This document shows positions 9,415-17,357 of a stretch of DNA of 64,000 nt, piece after piece. The translations under genes were made by a program, and so were the position numbers. Origin of the DNA: Bradyrhizobium amphicarpaeae (GTDB lineage: Bacteria > Pseudomonadota > Alphaproteobacteria > Rhizobiales > Xanthobacteraceae). The notes under the pieces were generated by a model, which saw nothing but the letters and a program-made list of their open reading frames with translations, was not told the DNA's origin and made no database searches. Positions within the stretch are counted from its first letter, which is position 1; every line of letters starts with the position of its first letter. The DNA lies in contig NZ_CP029426.2 in assembly GCF_002266435.3 (NCBI RefSeq), positions 2,882,001 through 2,946,000 of the forward strand, written 5' to 3'.

Positions 9415-12400
9415 GGCTCAGTTCCGTATCTGCTCCGGTTGTCGAGAGAGTGGATGTCGCGGCCGCCCGCGGCTTGCGCCCGGTGAACCAGTTGCCGAGC
9501 TTGTCAAGGTAGAGATAGACAACGGGCGTGGTGTAGAGCGTCAGGATCTGCGACAGCATCAAGCCGCCGACGATGGTGTAACCGAGCGGCTGGCGCAGCT
9601 CCGCGCCGGTACCGGTGCCGAGCATCAGCGGCACGCCGCCGAGCAGCGCGGCCATCGTCGTCATCAGAATCGGGCGGAAGCGAAGCGTGCAGGCTTGGTA
9701 TATCGCCTCTTCCGGGCTGAGCCCCTGCCCGCGTTCCACCTCCAGAGCGAAATCGACCAGCATGATGCCGTTCTTCTTGACGATGCCGATCAGCAGGATG
9801 ATGCCGATGATGGCGATGACGCTGAGATCCATATGGACGGCGAGCAGCAGCAGCAGTGCGCCGATGCCGGCCGAAGGCAGCGTCGACAGGATCGTGATCG
9901 GATGGATCAGGCTCTCATAGAGAACGCCGAGAATGATGTAGATCACGATCAGCGCCGCCCCGATCAATAGCGGCGTGCCGCGCAGGGAGGACTGGAACGC
10001 CTGCGCATTGCCCTGGAACGAGGCCGTGAGCGAAGCGGGCTTGCCGGTCTCCTTCTCGATCTTCTGGACCGCCGCCACGGCGTCGCCGAGCGCAGCGCCG
10101 GGCCGCAGGTTGAAGGAGATCGTGACCGAGGGAAACAGGCTTTGATGATTGATCAGGATGGGTGCAGGCTTGATCACGGCGTGGACCAGCGTGCTGAGGG
10201 GGACCTGCTGGCCGGTGGACGAGTTCAGGTAGATGTCCTTGAGCGCCTCGGGCCCGTACTGGAAGCGCGGGTCGACCTCCATCACGACGTGGTACTGGTT
10301 CAGCGAGGTGAACATGGTGGAGACGATGCGCTGGCCGAACGCGTCGTCGAGGGCATTGTCGATCGTCGTGGGCAGGATTCCGAAGCTGGAGGCGACCTCG
10401 CGGTTGACCGTGACCTCCAGCCGCGGGCCGGCATTGGCCTGGTCGCTGGCGACGTCGGTGATCAGGTCGAGCGCGCGGAGCTTCGCCAGGAAGATCGCCG
10501 ACCAATGCGTCAGCTCGTTGGAATCGGCATCCGTCAGCGTGTACTGATACTGCGTCTTCGACAGGCGTGCGCCGATCGTAATGTCCTGCGCGGCCTGCAT
10601 GTAGAGCCTGATGCCCTGGATGTGGGCCAGCCGGGGCCCCAGCCGCTCGATTACCTGATCGGCGCTGGCCTTGCGCTCAGGCTTCGGCTTCAGCACGATG
10701 AAGATGCGCCCCTGGTTGAGCGTGGCCGTCGGTCCGCCCGGACCGATGTAGCTCGCCACCGACTGGACCGCCGGATCTTTCGAGAGGATGCCGACGATCG
10801 CCTGCTGACGTTCGGACATCGCGGGGAAGGAGATGTCCTGGGCGGCCTCGGTGATGCCGACGATCTGCCCGGTGTCCTGCTGCGGGAAGAAACCTTTCGG
10901 GATGATCACGTAAAGATAACCGGTCAGCGCGATGGTCGAGAGCATCACCAGCAGCGTCGCGAAGCGATGGCGCAGAACGATCCGCAGGCCTCTCGCATAG
11001 AGTGAGAGCAGGGCGTCAAATCCCCGTTCGAAGGCGAGATAGAGCCGGCCGTGCTTCTTCCGCGATTGATCCTTCAGCAGCCGCGCGCACATCATCGGCG
11101 TCAGCGTGAGCGAGATGACCAGAGACAGCAGCAGCGCTGCGGTGATCGTGACCGCGAATTCCTGGAACAGCTTGCCGACGTAACCGCCCATCAGGAACAG
11201 CGGGATGAACACCGCGATCAGCGACAGGGTGATGGAGACGATGGTGAAGCCGATCTCGCGAGAGCCCTTCAGCGCCGCTTCCATCGGCGTCATGCCCTGC
11301 TCGAGATGACGTACGATGTTCTCGATGACCACGACGGCATCGTCGACCACGAAGCCGACCGCGATCGACAGCGCCATCAGCGAGAGATTGTCCAGGCTGT
11401 AGCCGAGTGCATAGAGAACCGCGAAGGTGCCGATCAGCGCCAGCGGAACCGTGATCGCCGGAATGAGGGTGGCCCAGAAATTCCGCAGGAACAGGAATAT
11501 GACCATCACCACCAATGCGACCGTGAGCATCAGTGTGAACTGGACGTCGGACACTGCCGCGCGAATCGTGGCGGTGCGGTCCGCGGCGATCGTCACCTTG
11601 ATCGCCGGCGGAACGGAAGCTTGCAGCTGCGGCAGCAGCTTCTTGATGCGGTCGACCGTCTGGATCACATTGGCGCCGGGGACGCGCTGGACTGCCAGGA
11701 TGATGGCGCGATCCTTGCCGTACCAGCCGGCGAGAAGGTCGTTTTCGGGGGCCTCGATCGCCGTGCCGATATCGCGTATTCGCACCGGCGAACCGTTGCG
11801 ATAGGCGATGATGAGGTCCTCATAGGCCGATGGCTTCAAGAGCTGATCGTTGGTGTTCAGCGTGTAGGTCACGCGCGGGCTGTTGAGCGTGCCCTTCGGC
11901 AGGTCGACATTGGCGCCGGCGATCACACTGCGGACGTCTTCGAGGCCGATGCCGCGGGCGGCGAGCGCCTGCGGATTGACGCGGACACGGATCGCGGGCT
12001 TCTGCTGGCCACCGATGCCGACCAGGCCCACGCCCGGTACCTGCGAGATCTTCGGCAGCAGGATGTTCTCCGCATAGGCGTCGACCGTGGTCAGAGGTAA
12101 CGAGTCCGACGTCAGTGCGATCAGCATGATCGGCGTCTCCGCCGGATTGACCTTCCTGATCGTCGGCGGGTAGGGGATGTTCGGCGGCAGGAAGGGGCTG
12201 GCGGCGTTGATCGCTGCCAGCACGTCGACCGCGGCGCTGTCCACCGTGCGCGACAACTCGAACTGCACGGTGAGCTGTGCCACGCCGAGTGCGCTGAACG
12301 AGGTGAGCTGGGTGATGCCGGGAATCTGGCTGAGCTGCTGTTCAAGCGGTGTGGCGAGGGACGAGGCGATCGTGCCGGGGTCCGCGCCCGGCAGTTGCGC

Positions 12401-12544
12401 CGAGATCTGGATGGTCGGGTAGTTGACGTTCGGCAGGGCCCCGACCGGCAGCAGCGGATAGGCCGCAAGGCCGCACAACAGCAAGCCGGCCATCAGCAGG
12501 GCAGTCGCGATCGGCCGCAGGATGAAGGGCGCGGAGAGGTTCAT
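9401..12544 (-). CDS. RND multidrug efflux permease (MdtB/MdtC-like)
   Basis: The 1047-residue inner-membrane protein has the full HAE1-family RND layout: one N-terminal helix, a large periplasmic porter loop (about 35-330), six helices, a second porter loop and a last group of helices. The fourth helix carries the proton-relay pair in VGFVVDDAVVVIENI. The end of the first half reads SLTLTPMMCARLL, as in MdtB, MdtC and AcrB relatives. It would form the pump of a tripartite drug or metabolite exporter. Its start overlaps the adaptor gene's end by 4 bases. No outer-membrane channel gene is in the operon. Confidence 0.93.
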   Translation of the reverse strand: MNLSAPFILRPIATALLMAGLLLCGLAAYPLLPVGALPNVNYPTIQISAQLPGADPGTIASSLATPLEQQLSQIPGITQLTSFSALGVAQLTVQFELSRTVDSAAVDVLAAINAASPFLPPNIPYPPTIRKVNPAETPIMLIALTSDSLPLTTVDAYAENILLPKISQVPGVGLVGIGGQQKPAIRVRVNPQALAARGIGLEDVRSVIAGANVDLPKGTLNSPRVTYTLNTNDQLLKPSAYEDLIIAYRNGSPVRIRDIGTAIEAPENDLLAGWYGKDRAIILAVQRVPGANVIQTVDRIKKLLPQLQASVPPAIKVTIAADRTATIRAAVSDVQFTLMLTVALVVMVIFLFLRNFWATLIPAITVPLALIGTFAVLYALGYSLDNLSLMALSIAVGFVVDDAVVVIENIVRHLEQGMTPMEAALKGSREIGFTIVSITLSLIAVFIPLFLMGGYVGKLFQEFAVTITAALLLSLVISLTLTPMMCARLLKDQSRKKHGRLYLAFERGFDALLSLYARGLRIVLRHRFATLLVMLSTIALTGYLYVIIPKGFFPQQDTGQIVGITEAAQDISFPAMSERQQAIVGILSKDPAVQSVASYIGPGGPTATLNQGRIFIVLKPKPERKASADQVIERLGPRLAHIQGIRLYMQAAQDITIGARLSKTQYQYTLTDADSNELTHWSAIFLAKLRALDLITDVASDQANAGPRLEVTVNREVASSFGILPTTIDNALDDAFGQRIVSTMFTSLNQYHVVMEVDPRFQYGPEALKDIYLNSSTGQQVPLSTLVHAVIKPAPILINHQSLFPSVTISFNLRPGAALGDAVAAVQKIEKETGKPASLTASFQGNAQAFQSSLRGTPLLIGAALIVIYIILGVLYESLIHPITILSTLPSAGIGALLLLLAVHMDLSVIAIIGIILLIGIVKKNGIMLVDFALEVERGQGLSPEEAIYQACTLRFRPILMTTMAALLGGVPLMLGTGTGAELRQPLGYTIVGGLMLSQILTLYTTPVVYLYLDKLGNWFTGRKPRAAATSTLSTTGADTELSHGST

Positions 12545-13713
12545 GGGAGCGCGTCCTGCACGGCGCTTTGCAGATCAGCTTCGCGTGCCGCCTTGCCGTG
12601 CAGCTCTTTGATGCGGCTTCCTTCGGTCAGCCGATACTGGCCATCGACCACGACGACGTCGCCCGATTTCAAGCCCTGATCGATCAGGGCCTGCCCGTCG
12701 CTGATCTCGACCACGTGGACGGGACGCAAGGTGGCTGTCTGATCGGCAGACACGACGTAGACATAGCTGCCGTTCGGACCTTGCTGAACTGCCGATCCCG
12801 CTACCGTCAGGGCATCCTTGCGGGTTTCCAGCAGCAGTCGCGCGTTCACCAGCTGCCCCGGCCATAGCCGGTGCTCGTGGTTGGGGAATACCGCCTTGAG
12901 CTGGACGGTGCCAGTGGTCCCCGCGATCTCGTTGTTGACCAGCAGCAGCGTGCCCTCGCCGAGCTTCATCTTGTTGTCTTGACTGAAGGCGATGACCTTC
13001 AGCGCTCCCTTCGCGGCCTGCTGCTGGATGATGGGCAGGTCCGCCTGCGGCAGGGTGAACAGCAGCGAGATCGGCTCGATCTGGGTGACCACGACGAGAC
13101 CGTTCGGATCGGTCGGATGAATCACGTTGCCGACGTCGATCTGGCGGACGCCCGTGATGCCGGGGATCGCCGACGTCAGACGCGTGTAGCTGAGCTGGAC
13201 ATTGGCCTGATCGATTTGCGCCTCGTCGGCCTTCACGGCGGCCTTGAGCTGCGCCACCTGCGCCGTCTGCGTCTCGATCAGTTGCGGGGTCGCATAACCT
13301 TTGTCGCCGAGCTGATTGTAGCGTGAAAGATTGGCCTCGGCGTTCACGAGCTGCGCCTGGTCCCTGTCGCGGTTCGCCGTGAGCTGCTCGATCTGTGCCT
13401 CGTAAGGACGAGGATCGATCTGGGCGAGCAGGTCGCCGGCCTTGACGGTCTGGCCCTCGGTGAAGGCGATCTTGACGATCTGTCCCTGAATCTGGCTGCG
13501 CACGACGTCGGTGTTGTAGGCGATCACCGTGCCGATGCCGCGCAGATAGATCGGAACAGCCTTGCCGGTGACGGTGGCCGCAACCACTGGCACGGCGGCG
13601 GGTACGGGCGCGGCGGTGACGACCGGCTTCTTGTCGCTGCCGAAGAACCAGAAACCCCCGCCGATCAGGATCGCGGCGAGAGCAACGAGTGCAAGGGTGA
13701 GGCTCCGTTTCAC
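12541..13713 (-). CDS. RND periplasmic adaptor (MdtA-like membrane fusion protein)
   Basis: The 390-residue protein has an N-terminal membrane anchor (about 7-25), a lipoyl/barrel-sandwich half (GDLLAQIDPRPYEAQIEQL), a helical hairpin (about 110-170), the second lipoyl half with YTRLTSAIPGITG, and a beta-barrel and membrane-proximal domain. This is the MdtA/AcrA type. It would link the RND pump to an outer-membrane channel. It is coupled by 4-base overlaps to the secreted protein gene upstream and to the pump gene downstream. Confidence 0.92.
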   Translation of the reverse strand: MKRSLTLALVALAAILIGGGFWFFGSDKKPVVTAAPVPAAVPVVAATVTGKAVPIYLRGIGTVIAYNTDVVRSQIQGQIVKIAFTEGQTVKAGDLLAQIDPRPYEAQIEQLTANRDRDQAQLVNAEANLSRYNQLGDKGYATPQLIETQTAQVAQLKAAVKADEAQIDQANVQLSYTRLTSAIPGITGVRQIDVGNVIHPTDPNGLVVVTQIEPISLLFTLPQADLPIIQQQAAKGALKVIAFSQDNKMKLGEGTLLLVNNEIAGTTGTVQLKAVFPNHEHRLWPGQLVNARLLLETRKDALTVAGSAVQQGPNGSYVYVVSADQTATLRPVHVVEISDGQALIDQGLKSGDVVVVDGQYRLTEGSRIKELHGKAAREADLQSAVQDALP

Positions 13714-14261
13714 GGCGATGATCCTCCTTGATTTCCGGGATTGCCGGAGCCGTTGATTGAACTCGTGCTGCCAACGGAATCAGGGCCGGGCACCGGCACG
13801 AACGAACTGATTCCGGCGCCGCCGAGCTCGGTGGATCCGAGCGGAATCCCGACGCGTCCGACAGTCGATGTCGAGGGAGGCAAGGCTGACTGGGTCGTCA
13901 AGCCGTTCGGGCAGCCAAGCGACGAGCTTCCGGAGAGCCCGCCGCCGTCGAACAGAGATCCCGATGACCCGGGATTGCCTGATGCGGCGCAGTTGGTCGT
14001 GTCTTGCAATGGCGTGACCGGAGATACGCCCGGCGTTGCAATTTCAGTCGAGCCCAACGGAATGCCTTCAGGCCGTGTCGAACCCATGTTGAGCGGCGAG
14101 GTCGAGAGCATTCCGGTCGATGGTGGCATCGTCGGCAGTGCCGTTTGCGCAATAGCCGCGACGGGGGGCAGCCATATCAGGCCAGATGCGAGGGCCGCGC
14201 CCAGAAGCATCGATGTCAACCAGCGATGTCTGGACCGGTCCGGGGAGGGCTGTTCTCGCAT
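13710..14261 (-). CDS. Exported low-complexity protein leading the RND operon
   Basis: I do not recognise a family. The 183-residue product has a basic N-terminus, a hydrophobic segment (about 16-38) ending in AIAQ that looks like a signal peptide, and a mature part rich in Gly, Ser, Pro and Thr. The eight-residue motif GIPLGSTE occurs twice, around residues 66 and 138, each beside a Pro/Val-rich stretch, so the mature part is probably an internal duplication. There are two cysteines. The stop overlaps the adaptor start (ATGA), so it is translated with the efflux system. An envelope accessory role is possible but unproven. Confidence 0.6.
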   Translation of the reverse strand: MREQPSPDRSRHRWLTSMLLGAALASGLIWLPPVAAIAQTALPTMPPSTGMLSTSPLNMGSTRPEGIPLGSTEIATPGVSPVTPLQDTTNCAASGNPGSSGSLFDGGGLSGSSSLGCPNGLTTQSALPPSTSTVGRVGIPLGSTELGGAGISSFVPVPGPDSVGSTSSINGSGNPGNQGGSSP

Positions 14262-14378
14262 GGGCTGCTCCGAATTCCTTCATTGCGCGGGACGATAGGG
14301 AGCGGCCGGCGTGCCGGTATTCCCTGAACGCACGTCCCGCTGTCTGGCCGCACGGTCGCAAAGGCATCACTTTCGGAA

Positions 14379-14738
14379 TCATTGCGGCTCCTGCTGAAGC
14401 GGCAGCGTTGCCTCGGACAGCTCGCGGCTCCACCTGGCGATGTCGCCGGAGCGGTCCGCCGCACGCGCGCGATCGAGGGCATCGAGCGCGAGCCGAAGAT
14501 GCGCTCCCCTTGCGCCTTCCGCCTGTGCCAGAGATCGCGGCGTGGGCTGATGACCGCGTAGTGCCTCGAGACTCTCCGGACTCCACCCATTTGCATCTGC
14601 ATTCTTCTCAATGGCGGCGTCCAGCTGTGCCTGGACACGCTCGATCGAATCCTTGCAGGACGCTGCATGAACCGGAGCTGCCGCATTGAAGATGATTATA
14701 GTGGCAGCGGCGATCCGGATGAGTGAATTCGGTGTCAT
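14379..14738 (-). CDS. Small secreted hypothetical protein
   Basis: The frame is open from 14939, but the ATG at 14738 gives a convincing signal peptide (SLIRIAAATIIIFNAAAPVHA, cleaved before ASCKDS), so that start is chosen and the product is 119 residues. The mature part is a helical, charged domain with SIERVQAQLDAAIEK and a later ALDALDRARAADRSGD stretch. I recognise no family. It lies upstream of the secreted low-complexity gene of the RND operon, with a 117-base gap, and could be the first gene of the same transcript. Confidence 0.5.
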   Translation of the reverse strand: MTPNSLIRIAAATIIIFNAAAPVHAASCKDSIERVQAQLDAAIEKNADANGWSPESLEALRGHQPTPRSLAQAEGARGAHLRLALDALDRARAADRSGDIARWSRELSEATLPLQQEPQ

Positions 14739-14861
14739 TGTCGATCCCAGCACCATCGTCGATCGGTTCAACCCGTGGCTTCTGCGGACGACGATGGCAG
14801 TTCTGGTCCTCGCGACGTCGTGAATATCAGCACACATGGCGTCTCCTCCGCTCGAAGTGCA

Positions 14862-14877
14862 CGACCTAAGTAGGTCG
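14862..14877. promoter_or_regulatory. Inverted repeat CGACCTA-AG-TAGGTCG
   Basis: This is a perfect 7-bp inverted repeat with a 2-base centre, in the 277-base divergent region between the secreted hypothetical gene (starts at 14738, leftward) and the exported hydrolase gene (starts at 15016, rightward). Its ACCTA/TAGGT arms also occur in the perfect palindrome at 19560-19579. It may be an operator for a dimeric regulator; the binding protein is unknown. Confidence 0.4.
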
Positions 14878-15015
14878 CGTTCGAGGATGCGCGAGTGGCC
14901 GCCGTTGCGACGAGCATTCTTGGGCGTGCGAAGTGGCAAGCGCCGTTGCTTGCCGAAATACGCAGGCAGGCGGCGAAATTAGTGTCGCCTCATTCCAACC
15001 CGGAGTGATCCCGAC

Positions 15016-15801
15016 ATGAAACCCCTCAACGCTGGCCTGGCCCTTGCCGCGGCTTTCTCTCTGTTGACGACCGTCGTCCCGGCACGCGCAGAACCCCTGA
15101 AGAACATTGTCCTGGTGCATGGGGCCTGGGTGGACGCGTCCGGCTGGAAGCCGGTCTATGAGATTCTCACCAAGGAAGGTTTCCGCGTTACCATGGTGCA
15201 GGAGCCCGAGACGTCGTTCGCCGACGACGTCACGGCAGCGAAGCGCATTCTCGATCAACAGGACGGCCCGACGCTCCTCGTCGGTCACAGCTATGGTGGC
15301 TCGCTCATCACCGAAGCTGGAGTCCATCCCAACGTCGTCGGTCTCGTCTATGTCGCCGCGCACGCGCCCGACGTCGGCGAGAACGAATCGGCGCTAGGCA
15401 AGAAGACGCCGAGCGTGCTCGGCAAGACCGAGGGCGTGATCAAGGTCACCCCCGACAAGTTCACCTATCTCGATCCCGTGCAATTCCCGAAACTGTTCGC
15501 ACCCGATCTGCCGCGTGAGCGCGCCGAGTTCGTCGCGCGCTCGCAGGTCCCGGCCGCGGCGCAAATATTCAGCACGCCGCTCACTGCGGCCGCATGGAAG
15601 ACCAAGCCGAGCTGGGGCGTCGTGGCCGGTAGCGACCAGATCATCAATCCGGATCTCGAGCGCTGGTACTATGAGCGCGCCAAGAGCCAGATCACCGTCA
15701 TCCCCGGTGCCAGCCATTCGGTCTACGAGTCGCATCCGAAGGAGGTGGCGGCTGTCATCACCCGCGCGGCACGCAGCGTCCAGCAGCCTGCTACGCGCTG
15801 A
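15016..15801 (+). CDS. Exported alpha/beta hydrolase
   Basis: The 261-residue protein has an N-terminal signal peptide (cleavage expected after ARA near residue 25) and an alpha/beta-hydrolase fold. The oxyanion strand reads IVLVHGAWVDASGW, the nucleophile elbow is GHSYGG with S92, an acid candidate is in GSDQIINP, and the histidine is in GASHSVYESHP. This is the salicylate-esterase / RsbQ-like small hydrolase type, with substrate unknown. The mature enzyme would be periplasmic. It is a single-gene unit ending in a strong hairpin at 15845-15876. Confidence 0.85.
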   Translation: MKPLNAGLALAAAFSLLTTVVPARAEPLKNIVLVHGAWVDASGWKPVYEILTKEGFRVTMVQEPETSFADDVTAAKRILDQQDGPTLLVGHSYGGSLITEAGVHPNVVGLVYVAAHAPDVGENESALGKKTPSVLGKTEGVIKVTPDKFTYLDPVQFPKLFAPDLPRERAEFVARSQVPAAAQIFSTPLTAAAWKTKPSWGVVAGSDQIINPDLERWYYERAKSQITVIPGASHSVYESHPKEVAAVITRAARSVQQPATR

Positions 15802-15844
15802 CGACGTTTTCCTGCAGGTCCTGACGCACGGCCGGCAGAAGGAA

Positions 15845-15876
15845 GGTCGGCGGGAGCGACAGCGCTCCCGCCGACC
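15845..15876 (+). terminator. Strong 14-bp hairpin after the exported hydrolase gene
   Basis: A perfect 14-bp GC-rich stem (GGTCGGCGGGAGCG paired with CGCTCCCGCCGACC) with loop ACAG lies 44 bases after the stop. There is no U tract, so termination efficiency is uncertain, but the position is right. Confidence 0.6.
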
Positions 15877-15973
15877 TGACCAAAACTGCGGAGCGTTTGC
15901 TTTCGCGCGTCACCCGAGCGCCTAGCGCTACCAAGTTCCGAAGAGACGATGCCGCCGATCGCGCGACGCGGTC

Positions 15974-16009
15974 AAAAAAAGGGGCCGTCCTTGGGGGGAG
16001 GACGGCCCC
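15974..16009 (-). terminator. Intrinsic terminator, minus strand
   Basis: A perfect GGGGCCGTCC / GGACGGCCCC stem is followed on the minus strand by TTTTTTT. It is the 3' end of the predicted small RNA and would also end read-through from the response-regulator genes to its right. Confidence 0.85.
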
Positions 16010-16080
16010 GAGATGCTCGTACGCCCAGGGAGGAGGACAGGCTCGAGCGGTGACGTGGGGGTCTCAGTCACCTAACACGC
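15974..16080 (-). ncRNA. Probable trans-acting sRNA with anti-Shine-Dalgarno loop
   Basis: Read on the minus strand this is a compact three-hairpin RNA. Hairpin 1 (16072-16049) pairs GGTGAC with GTCACC. Hairpin 2 (16048-16015) has stems GCTCG/CGAGC and GCC/GGC and exposes the loop TGTCCTCCTCCCTG, which contains CCTCCTCCC, complementary to a ribosome binding site. Hairpin 3 (16009-15981) is a 10-bp GC stem followed by seven Ts, an intrinsic terminator. The hairpins abut with almost no spacer. Alphaproteobacterial sRNAs of the alpha-r14/NfeR and cuckoo RNA kinds have this design: CCUCCUCCC in a loop and a Rho-independent end. The 5' end is approximate, as no clear promoter was placed. It lies 130 bases beyond the stop of a response-regulator gene on the same strand, so it could be processed from that mRNA. 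Confidence 0.6.
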
Positions 16081-16205
16081 ACAGCATCGCCGATCCCGCA
16101 GCCGAAGTATTTCAAGAATCCCTTCTGTTTCTCATTTCGCATGATTCACGAGAAGTCCGCCTTGCCGGGATGTACGTCGGGTTGGGAGGAGAGCCCTCTT
16201 GCGGA

Positions 16206-16583
16206 CTACGGCGTGTGACCTGCCAGCGCCTCTTCAAGGCAGCGGATGATTTCGTCACCGCTGGAGGGTTTGCCGAGATAGCAATGTGCACCTGCGGCCA
16301 TCACGCGCTGGCGCACATTTTCGCTCGGGAACGCCGTCATGAAGATGATCGGGAAATGGCGACCGGCGGTAATCAGCCGGGCCTGCAACTCATCACCGGA
16401 GATAATTGGCATCTGGACGTCGGCGATCATGCACGCCGGATCGTCTGCTGGCGCCTGCTGCAGGAAATCCATGCCGGATTCATAGGCCTGGGCTTCGTAG
16501 CCGATCGAGCGCACGAGGCTCGCAAGCGACGTGCGGACGCCCTCGTCGTCGTCTACGATCGCAATCACCGGGGTTTTGGCCAT
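16206..16583 (-). CDS. Single-domain response regulator
   Basis: The 125-residue protein is a receiver domain only: acidic pair D11/D12, phospho-acceptor D55 in MIADVQMP, the switch Thr in FMTAF, and a Lys in YLGKPSS. There is no output domain. It is closest in kind to the FixJ-type receivers. It follows the regulator at 16686-17357 and the kinase at 17354-19264 on the same strand, 102 bases downstream, and probably serves as a second target or phosphate sink for that kinase. Confidence 0.88.
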   Translation of the reverse strand: MAKTPVIAIVDDDEGVRTSLASLVRSIGYEAQAYESGMDFLQQAPADDPACMIADVQMPIISGDELQARLITAGRHFPIIFMTAFPSENVRQRVMAAGAHCYLGKPSSGDEIIRCLEEALAGHTP

Positions 16584-16685
16584 GAGCGCACAATCCTGAC
16601 CGCAGTCTTCCGCAAGGAGAGTATCTCCCTTTGCGCGGCCGATAATGCCTTATATGCACCCGGAGCAGCCCGGCCGGAACTATAC

Positions 16686-17357
16686 TCAGGTTTGGTCCGT
16701 AGTCCTGCGGGTCTGGGAAACCCCAAGCGCCTCGGCCTTGCGGACCAGGTCGGCCAGTGACCGGACCTCCATCTTGCGCATGACGTTCCCGCGGTGGATC
16801 TTGACGGTGATCTCGCTGAGACCGATCAGGGCGGCGACCTGCTTGTTCATCAGGCCGGCTGTGACATGGCCCATCACCTCGCGCTCGCGCGCCGTCAGGG
16901 TCTCGTATTGGGCGCGGATATCCTCCTTGGTCGCGGCTTCGGCACGGTACTGCGCGTCGCGCTCGAGCGCCGCCGTCACCGCATCGAGCATGTCCTGGTC
17001 GCGAAACGGCTTGGCGAGGAAATCGACCGCGCCGGCCTTCATGGCCCGCACCGACATCGGAATGTCCCCGTGGCCGGTCATGAAAATGATCGGATGGCTG
17101 ATGCCCTGCCGGACGAGCTGGCTTTGCAGGTCGAGCCCGCTCACGCCGGGAAGGCGGACGTCGAGCACGATGCAACCGGGGCCGTCCGGCAGCGCGCCGC
17201 CGAGCAGTTCGGCGGGCGATGCAAACAGGCGCGTTTCGAGGCCGACAGATCGGAACAGGCTGTCGAGCGAGGCGCGGATCCCCGCGTCGTCATCGACGAT
17301 GATGACGACCGAGTTGAGGGATTGGGCAGATGGTTGCGCTTGGTCGGGTCGTTTCAT
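16686..17357 (-). CDS. FixJ/NodW/NwsB-type response regulator
   Basis: The 223-residue protein has a receiver domain with phospho-acceptor D66 (IVLDVRLPG), the family motif FMTGHGDIPMSVRAMKAGA, and a C-terminal LuxR-type helix-turn-helix (about 153-212, LTAREREVMGHVTAGLMNKQ, then SEITVKIHRGNVMRKM). This is the FixJ subfamily that includes NodW and NwsB of Bradyrhizobium. The start overlaps the kinase stop by 4 bases, so the two form a coupled pair. A perfect palindrome upstream of the kinase (19560-19579) is a candidate autoregulatory site. Confidence 0.9.
   Translation of the reverse strand: MKRPDQAQPSAQSLNSVVIIVDDDAGIRASLDSLFRSVGLETRLFASPAELLGGALPDGPGCIVLDVRLPGVSGLDLQSQLVRQGISHPIIFMTGHGDIPMSVRAMKAGAVDFLAKPFRDQDMLDAVTAALERDAQYRAEAATKEDIRAQYETLTAREREVMGHVTAGLMNKQVAALIGLSEITVKIHRGNVMRKMEVRSLADLVRKAEALGVSQTRRTTDQT

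Noticed and set aside
10135..10160. FixK-like TTGAT...ATCA sequence
   Set aside because: It lies inside the RND permease gene and the half-site spacing does not match TTGAT-N4-ATCAA.
16068..16142. 24-residue minus-strand frame MRNEKQKGFLKYFGCGIGDA ...
   Set aside because: It has no ribosome binding site and overlaps the 5' side of the predicted small RNA; the RNA structure explains the region better.
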